Notes under the pieces: model-generated
What the model saw: the letters and a program-made list of their open reading frames with translations, nothing else
The model's database searches: none
What the model was told of the DNA's origin: nothing
Part shown: piece by piece, positions 31,217 through 32,331 of the stretch
Position numbering within the stretch: the stretch's first letter is position 1
Layout: every line of letters begins with the position of its first letter
Made by a program: the position numbers and the translations under genes
Origin: Patescibacteria group bacterium
GTDB taxonomy: Bacteria > Patescibacteriota > Patescibacteriia > JAHJFT01
Assembly: GCA_018824325.1 (NCBI GenBank)
Contig: JAHJFT010000002.1
Span: 1 to 32,331, forward strand
Length of the DNA stretch: 32,331 nt
Direction: 5' to 3'

Positions 31217-31660
31217 TCATTCGGGTTTGATTTCTCGGCCCGCGCCGCGATATTTCTTGCGCGCCACCTTGAGCCGCGCCAACTCTCTTTCCAAAGCCGC
31301 GGCCGCGTCGGCGAACGCCACTTCGTCCAAATCTCTTTTTTGCTCAAGCAGTTCCTCGGCCTTTTTCTTGGCCTGCTCAATTTTTTCCAATTCCAATTCC
31401 TCGGCTCGTTCGGCCGTATCAGCTAAAACCATAATTCGCGAACCCGGCTTTACTACTACAAAACCAGTGGACACGGCCATAATCGTCTCACTGCCGTCGC
31501 GCACCACTCTGGCCTCGCCCGGTTTAAGTCCGCATACCAAAGGCAAATGATTGGGTAGGATGGTAACTTCGCCTTCAGTGGTAGGCAAGGTAATTTGGTC
31601 AACTTCATCCGAATAAACCTCGCGCTCGGGCGTGCAGATTGAGAAATTGATTTTTGGCAT
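31217..31660 (-). CDS. atpC: ATP synthase epsilon subunit (F1)
   Basis: 147 residues. The N-terminal beta-sandwich (FSICTPEREVYSDEVDQITL, PTTEGEVTILPNHLPLV) and C-terminal two-helix region (RAEELELEKIEQAKKKAEEL) match AtpC. It is part of the central stalk and can inhibit ATP hydrolysis. It lies 133 nt after atpD in the normal order, with an inverted repeat between. It is the last gene of the atp operon here. Confidence 0.95.
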   Translation of the reverse strand: MPKINFSICTPEREVYSDEVDQITLPTTEGEVTILPNHLPLVCGLKPGEARVVRDGSETIMAVSTGFVVVKPGSRIMVLADTAERAEELELEKIEQAKKKAEELLEQKRDLDEVAFADAAAALERELARLKVARKKYRGAGREIKPE

Positions 31661-31680
31661 AAACCGTTCAAAAATAAAAT

Positions 31681-32331
<651 letters not shown>

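Overview
The window looks like a chromosomal segment of a Patescibacteria/CPR bacterium, most likely a Parcubacteria-type lineage. This is inferred from the content: compact housekeeping genes with 1-14 nt overlaps or gaps, standard stop codons, moderate GC, many genes without a clear Shine-Dalgarno site, several small conserved proteins of the kind often seen in CPR genomes, and co-directional gaps filled by AT-rich inverted repeats. No rRNA, tRNA or CRISPR array was seen.

Layout. 1-5107 (+): the end of thpR, a single open frame joining a WecG/TagA glycosyltransferase to glutamyl-tRNA synthetase, a secreted coiled-coil M23 peptidase, an alpha/beta hydrolase broken by one in-frame TAA, a GC-rich dispersed palindrome and a decayed OB-fold-like remnant. 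5180-11898 (-): ftsQ, ddl, alr (cell division and D-Ala-D-Ala supply), serS, a small cytidylyltransferase and lysS. 12000-16090: an accessory island with two lineage-specific genes (a MYG1/DHH-like protein and a 183-aa unknown), a duplicated structured 3' element, a promoter/leader-peptide/terminator arrangement, an intact IS1595-type insertion with an 8-bp target duplication, and a small zinc-ribbon protein. 16091-25939 (-): an unknown protein, greA, mrdA (PBP2), a phosphoribosyltransferase, rtcB, archease, mreD, mreC, mreB, a small membrane protein, panD and a Nudix hydrolase. This links rod-shape peptidoglycan synthesis to RNA repair. 25986-29485 (-): a DciA-like protein and a UvrD-type helicase with a C-terminal Fe-S nuclease domain. 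29551-29907 (+): a stand-alone receiver protein. 29931-32331 (-): an unusual HhH-GPD glycosylase, a minimal beta-carbonic-anhydrase-like protein, atpC and the end of atpD.

How the genes work together. Alr, Ddl, FtsQ, MreBCD, PBP2 and the M23 peptidase form an almost continuous peptidoglycan and cell-shape theme. RtcB, archease and ThpR all act on 2'-3' cyclic phosphate or 2'-5' RNA ends. GltX, SerS and LysS supply charged tRNAs.

The least ordinary parts are the 12000-14600 accessory cassettes (leader peptide plus terminator, duplicated 3' element), the WecG-GltX fusion, the hairpin at the predicted mreB transcript start, and the repeated inverted-repeat element that sits directly before start codons.
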